64,000 bases of DNA from Juglans regia (Eukaryota > Streptophyta > Magnoliopsida > Fagales > Juglandaceae), in contig NC_049902.1 of the NCBI RefSeq assembly GCF_001411555.2, forward strand, positions 9,679,985 through 9,743,984, written 5' to 3'. How positions within the stretch are numbered: the stretch's first letter is position 1; each line of letters begins with the position of its first letter. Below the pieces are notes generated by a model. The model was not told the origin of the DNA and searched no databases. It saw only the letters and a program-made list of their open reading frames with translations. A program made the position numbers and the translations under genes. Of this stretch, positions 59,538 to 64,000 are shown piece after piece.

Positions 59538-60230
59538 AAACATATTGCTTGCAAGATGTGAAAAAATTCCTTGAGCTTCGCATACGTCTCCCATGCGCAT
59601 CTTTTGTGTCCTGTCCATGCCATCACACCAAGAGTTTGATTTTAGCTCTGCTTCTAGACTTCACCATATGGCGGGCTAGGATCTCTTCTGGCTCAGGCCT
59701 TAAGGACCCCGTGGTTGTCAACTGGTGGTAGATCTAGAACAACAGTCTTTGAAAATCCCAACTTTTTCTTAAGCTGTAAAAAATGAAAAGTGGGGTTGAT
59801 CTTGGAGGAGGACAATAGATCTAGGTGGTAAGCAACCTTCCCCACACGTTGTAAGATCTGGAAAGGTTTTGGGGCTAGTTTGTTGCTGTGACTGTGAGCC
59901 ACTGTGGTTTGCCTGTATGACTGCAGCCTCAAGTAGACCTAATCACCTTAAAAAATCTTTGTCCTTTCTTCTTAAGTTTGCGTACCTCTTCATTCTATCT
60001 TGGGCTTTGTTCAAGTTATGTTGGAGCAAGCAAGATATTTGATCACAGGTTCTGAGATGCTCTTCAACTACAACTACACGAGCAGTCCCAGGTATATATT
60101 CCAACAATCAAGGAGGGTGGTAGCCATATAGGGCATCGAATGGTGAAATTTTGGTTGACATGTGGGGAGTGGAATTGTACCACCACTCTGCTAGGGGTAT
60201 CCATAATACACAGTCCTTTGGTTTATCTCC

Positions 60231-60728
60231 TTAGAAACATTTTAGGAACGTTTTGAGTGTTTTGTTCACAACCTTTGTTTGCTCGTCAATTTGGGAGTGA
60301 TAGGCGGTACTCAATGACATCTGATTGACTAGTTCTTGCCAAAAATTGCTTATGAAGGTTTTGTCCCTATCCGAGACTATAGAGAGGGGAAGACCATGTA
60401 ATTTGAAAATATGTTTGAGGAACAAGTTGGCTATGTCCTTAGCTATGTAAGGGTGCTTGAAGGGTGTTACACGGCTATATTTAGTGAATCGGTCAACTAC
60501 CACCCAAAGGCTATTAAACCCCTTAGCATTAGGAAGGCCCTCCACAAAGTTCATTGTTATATGGGTCCATAGTTGTGTGGGAATAGGGAGTGGTTGTAGT
60601 AGCCCACCTAGAAATGAGTTAGAAGATTTAACCCTTTGATAGAGGTCACAACCTCTTATAAACTGTTTAACATCACTTTTGAGACCTGGCCAGTAAAAAT
60701 CCCTCCTAACCATGTATGGTTTTATCAA
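60231..60728 (-). pseudogene. Integrase domain of element B, active site lost
   Basis: A continuous 165-codon stretch. The zinc-binding region ends GCDLYQRVK where relatives have CDxCQ, so one Cys is replaced by Tyr. The core reads HITMNFVEGLP, with Asn in place of the first catalytic Asp. IVSDRDKTFIS keeps the second Asp. QIDEQTKVVNKTL has Lys where the catalytic Glu is expected. Two of three acidic residues are gone although the frame is open, so the reading frame outlived the activity by chance. Confidence 0.88.
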
Positions 60729-61775
60729 ACCCTGAGTGATCCCCCCATAGGCTGCTATGGCTCAACTCTAGCAACCTAGTTTTAAACTTTTCACTTTGAG
60801 GAATGTAAAACATATGTTTATATAGCAACAAACTTTCCCTCATTGTGTACTCAGGTCCCAACTTGTTAACAGTTGGGAATGAGATTATGCCTTAGGGTCA
60901 GCAACATAGGCATCCTTTAGGTCGTCTAGCTAGTCAACAATTGAGAATGAGATCAACATCAAAGTCTCTTCCTCCTTCTGGTCTTTCTGAGACAATGCAT
61001 CAGTAGTTCGATTCTCAACTCCCTTCTTGTACTCCACCACAAAGTCGTAGCTCATCAATTTTGAAACCCATTTCTACAGCATTAGGATTCCCACTATTTG
61101 GTCAAGTAGATGTTTAAGGCTTTGTTGGTCTATCTTGACCTTAAAAGTTCCACCCAAAAGGTATGGTCTCCATTTTGCTACTGTGGACACTAGAGCAAAG
61201 TACTCATTCTCATAGGTGGATAGCAGTAGGCTCCTCCGCCTTGAGAGTTTGGTTGAAATATGCTATAGGTCTCCCATGTTACATTAAAACTGTCCCGATG
61301 GCGGTAGCCGAGGTGTCACACTCAATTGTAAAGAGTGATACAAAATCTGGTAGGGCCAATATCGGGGGGTAAGTGATAGCCTCCTTAAGCCTAAAAATGC
61401 CACTTCTGCTTCCTCACTCCATTGAAAAATGTCATTTCTTAACATTCTGGTTAATGGGATAGCAATATCTCCATACACCTTAATGAGCCTTCTATAATAT
61501 CCAGTTAGTTTCAAAATTCCTCTTAATGCCTTGATAGATCTAGGGAAGGGCCAATCTTCCATAATTTGTAATTTTTCAGGATCTACCTTAACTTCTTGTG
61601 CATAAATCAAGTGCACCAAAGAAGCTATTTCCTTGCAACGAAACCTGCATTTAGAGTTTAGCATATATATTATGATCCCTTAGGGTCTCGAGAGTCACCT
61701 GCAAATGCCTTAGATGTTCAGTTTTAGTTTTACTATATTTCAATATATCATCGAAGAATACCAGAATAAACTTCC

Positions 61776-62093
61776 TCAAATGGGGTTTGAAACCTTATTC
61801 ATCAAGCTTTGAAAGTTGGAGGGGGCATCCGTTAGTCTAAAGGGTATAACTAAAAATTCGTAGTGACCCTCATGGGTTCTAAAAGTTATTTTGTGTATGT
61901 CTGAGGGTTTCACTTGAATTTGGTGATAGCCGGACCTTAAATCCAACTTAGAAAAAATCTCAGCACCATGCAACTCGTCCATTAACTCCTCCACTACAGG
62001 TATTGGGAATTTGTCCATAATAGTGACTCTATTAAGGCCCCAGTAGTCTACACATAACCTCCATGTTCCGTCCGCCTTCCTAACCAGCAGCAC
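61776..62093 (-). pseudogene. Reverse transcriptase core of element B
   Basis: 105 codons: [35 protein letters not shown] and [13 protein letters not shown] (first Asp of the palm). [15 protein letters not shown] replaces the usual FGLTNAP. The FFDDIL catalytic pair follows at ~61,755 in another frame, so a frameshift splits the palm domain. Confidence 0.9.
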
Positions 62094-63960
62094 CAGTGAG
62101 GAATAAGGGCTTTTAGTGAGTCTTATTATCCTTGAGGCTAATAACTCCTATACTATCCTTTTGATCTCATCTTTTTAGAAATAGGGATAGCGGTAAGGTC
62201 TCATTGAAATAGTTTTGGTGTTTGGGATAAGGTTGATGGCATGATCATGGGTTCAGCTGGGGGGTAAGCCTTTGGGTTCTTCAAACACTTCGGTATACTA
62301 TTTAAGTAGGTTTTGGATGGTTGCTGGTGCTTCACAGTTTCCTTCCTCAAGCACCCTAGCCTCACTCTCAAGCACCTGTAGGATTACCCCCATTTTTTCC
62401 AATTTGTTGCACTTGTTCAAAGAGCCCTCCTCAATCAATTTAGTGGCTGCCAGTCCTTGTAATTGCATTGTTTTTCTATTAACAGAAAAATTCATAGTTA
62501 GCTTTTGCAAAACCCACAACACAGTCCTCAACTCTTGGAGCTGTTGGATTCCAAGAACCATATCACAGCCTGCTAATACCAACACATGTACATCCACTGT
62601 GAAGGTGGTACCCTGAATTATAACTCGCACCTCCTTATACTTTCCTTCACTCGGGATCGTCTCCTCACTAGCAACTTTCACTTTAACCCTTTCAGCAAGA
62701 TTAATGGGCAATTTCACCTATCCAACACTACTGGGTTCGGAAAATTATAAGTGGATCCAATGTCTATTAAGATTGTTACCCAATGAGCCCCAACCTTTCT
62801 CATAACTCTCATGGTTTTGGTTTTGAGATCCAGTAAGGCATGAAGGGATATTTATGGGTTTATCGGGTATTTAGTCTCAATCCTTGGTCCCACTGCTTCC
62901 GTCCCCTCAGCTAACTGGTGCTCATTTGCCCTTCACATTTGGTTTCAAATAGGACTTCTTCTAAAAGGTAAAGCTTGGGGCTTTAGAATTTATGTCCCAT
63001 GCTCCACTTTGAATCACAGTAATAGCACAACCCCTTTTCCCTTATCTTCTTCATCTGGTTTTGGTTTATCTTTTAGATCAGTAGGTTTGGTTTAGAGAAG
63101 GTTTTGCTGGGTTCACTCATGGGTAGGCTAAGTTTTTTTAGTATTCTTAAGTCAGATGAGTACATAGGGCTAGATTTGTTGTGTTTATTGGAGAGATACA
63201 TATTTTCTTCTTGTATTTTAGCTAGACTATAGGCAGTAGTCATGCTTGGTGGATTAAAAATTCTAATGGGTAGTCTAATATCATCACGCAACCCACTGAG
63301 GAAGCAACTCAGCTTGTATTGGTCTAACAAACCTCCCAATCTATTCGACAAGAACTCAAACCTATCCTTTTACTCCTCTACAATTGCACTCTGCCTCAAC
63401 CTAGTAAGAGACTCCATTGGGTCGTTATAAGCATTTGGCCCAAATTTGACCAATAAAGCCCTTGTGAAAGAATCCCAATGAGCCACCTGTTCCGACTCCT
63501 CCAGGTCTTGAAACCAAGTTAGAGCTCTGCCCCCCATGTGAAAGGATGCTAACTTTATTTTGTGTTGTGGTAGGGTATTGTGAAAAGCAAAAAACTAGTG
63601 TACCTTGTAGATCCAGCCAGCAGAGTCCTCACCATGGAAGGTTGGGAAATCCAATTGAATTGTTCCTTCCTACACCTCACCACCATGCCTCGAGATGTTT
63701 TCTTCATCTGTGGGATTGACGTCAGATGATGACCCTCCAAGACTTTGATTCTGATTTCTCCTTTGTAACTCTCATGTTATCACTGACAGTTGCTAGATTA
63801 GTGCATTAGTTTGTCTTTTTAGGACAAGCATTTCTATTTCTAGGCTTTTGTATTGTGAGCAAGTGGTTTTCTTTAAGGTAGTAAGCCCATCTTGTAGTTG
63901 TGTAAGCCTAGTACCTTTTGCCATGGTTTGTAATAAGTAAACTTAGTGACAACACATGAG

Positions 63961-63984
63961 TTGGTGTCTCTTTGATGCCACTAT
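63961..63984 (-). other. Primer-binding site of element B
   Basis: On the minus strand TGGCATCAAAGAGACACC starts 4 bp after the 5' LTR end. It resembles the initiator tRNA-Met site (TGGTATCAGAGC) with mismatches. Confidence 0.65.
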
Positions 63985-64000
63985 TGTAACACAAGATATT
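63985..64000 (-). repeat. 5' LTR of element B (only its end is in the window)
   Basis: TGTAACACAAGATATT matches the inner end of the 3' LTR at 59,004. The rest lies beyond the window edge. Confidence 0.8.

Larger units (their letters stand above)
59540..63924 (-). pseudogene. Ty3/gypsy gag-pol of element B, decayed
   Basis: The minus-strand polyprotein starts MAKGTRLTQLQDGLTTLKKT at 63,924. In order: gag (DQYKLSCFLSGLRDDIRLPI, SLAKIQEENMYLSN, ~63,350-63,100); a zinc knuckle with YYCDSKWSMGHKF (~63,030-62,985); retropepsin with LIDIGSTYNF (~62,770) and VLAGCDMVLGIQ; RT with [34 protein letters not shown] and FFDDIL (62,093-61,740); RNase H (~61,660-61,020); integrase (60,728-60,231); and a chromo-type tail with RVGKVAYHLDLLSSSKINPT and GVLKA (59,932-59,650). 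RT-RNase H-integrase order with a terminal chromodomain-like part fits the chromovirus branch of Ty3/gypsy. Many stops and frameshifts make it non-autonomous. Confidence 0.93.

Overview
This is a nuclear segment of a eudicot plant, probably a woody species. The evidence is split genes with GT-AG introns, two plant-type ent-kaurene synthase genes, a plant tubulin-folding cofactor A, and dense layers of LTR retrotransposons, LINEs, hAT, Harbinger and MITE elements in AT-rich DNA. Repeated MITEs ending in GATGAGATGAG / CTCATCTCAACTC strings remind me of Fagales (walnut/hickory type), but that is a weak impression from memory.

The central feature is a tandem segmental duplication. Unit 1 runs from about 15.38 to 42.46 kb and unit 2 from 42.46 to about 58.6 kb. 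Each carries a tubulin-folding cofactor A (TFCA) gene followed by an ent-kaurene synthase (KS) gene on the + strand. The 3' end of KS1 is joined at ~42,463 to a copy of the sequence at ~15,376, so the breakpoint is visible. Both KS genes can be spliced into 14 exons with uninterrupted reading frames (780 and 783 codons by my count). They keep the class I DDFFD motif and an NSE/DTE-type motif. TFCA-1 is complete (113 aa, three exons). TFCA-2 is broken: exon 3 and ~5 kb around it are missing, and ~6.6 kb of foreign DNA separates its coding exons from its upstream region.

Layout: 0-4.04 kb, a minus-strand Ty3/gypsy element (gag plus LTR) split by a LINE; 4.04-6.9 kb, mostly AT-rich non-coding DNA; 6.9-7.5 kb, a + strand LINE fragment; 8.4-13.9 kb, a GC-richer TE-like block with 50-bp and 79-bp minisatellites; 14.6-18.8 kb, TFCA-1; 19-37 kb, a transposon-rich spacer (nested MITEs, a 2.5-kb non-autonomous hAT with gene-like DNA, a GA-rich tract, three copies of an unclassified repeat, a dead Harbinger transposase, a dead hAT transposase); 37.1-42.45 kb, KS1; 43.2-49.8 kb, a compound insertion specific to unit 2; 50.9-51.4 kb, TFCA-2; 52.7-58.6 kb, KS2; 59.0-64 kb, a second minus-strand Ty3/gypsy element with 3' LTR, decayed gag-pol, and the 5' LTR starting at the window edge.

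KS is the plastid step from ent-copalyl diphosphate to ent-kaurene at the head of gibberellin (or specialised diterpenoid) synthesis. TFCA is a beta-tubulin chaperone. The two are neighbours by duplication and not by shared pathway. Comparing the two units base by base dates and defines many insertions, because each has an empty site in the other unit. I found no wholly new system. The notable points are the readable duplication history, the diverging KS pair, and transposons with recognisable ends.
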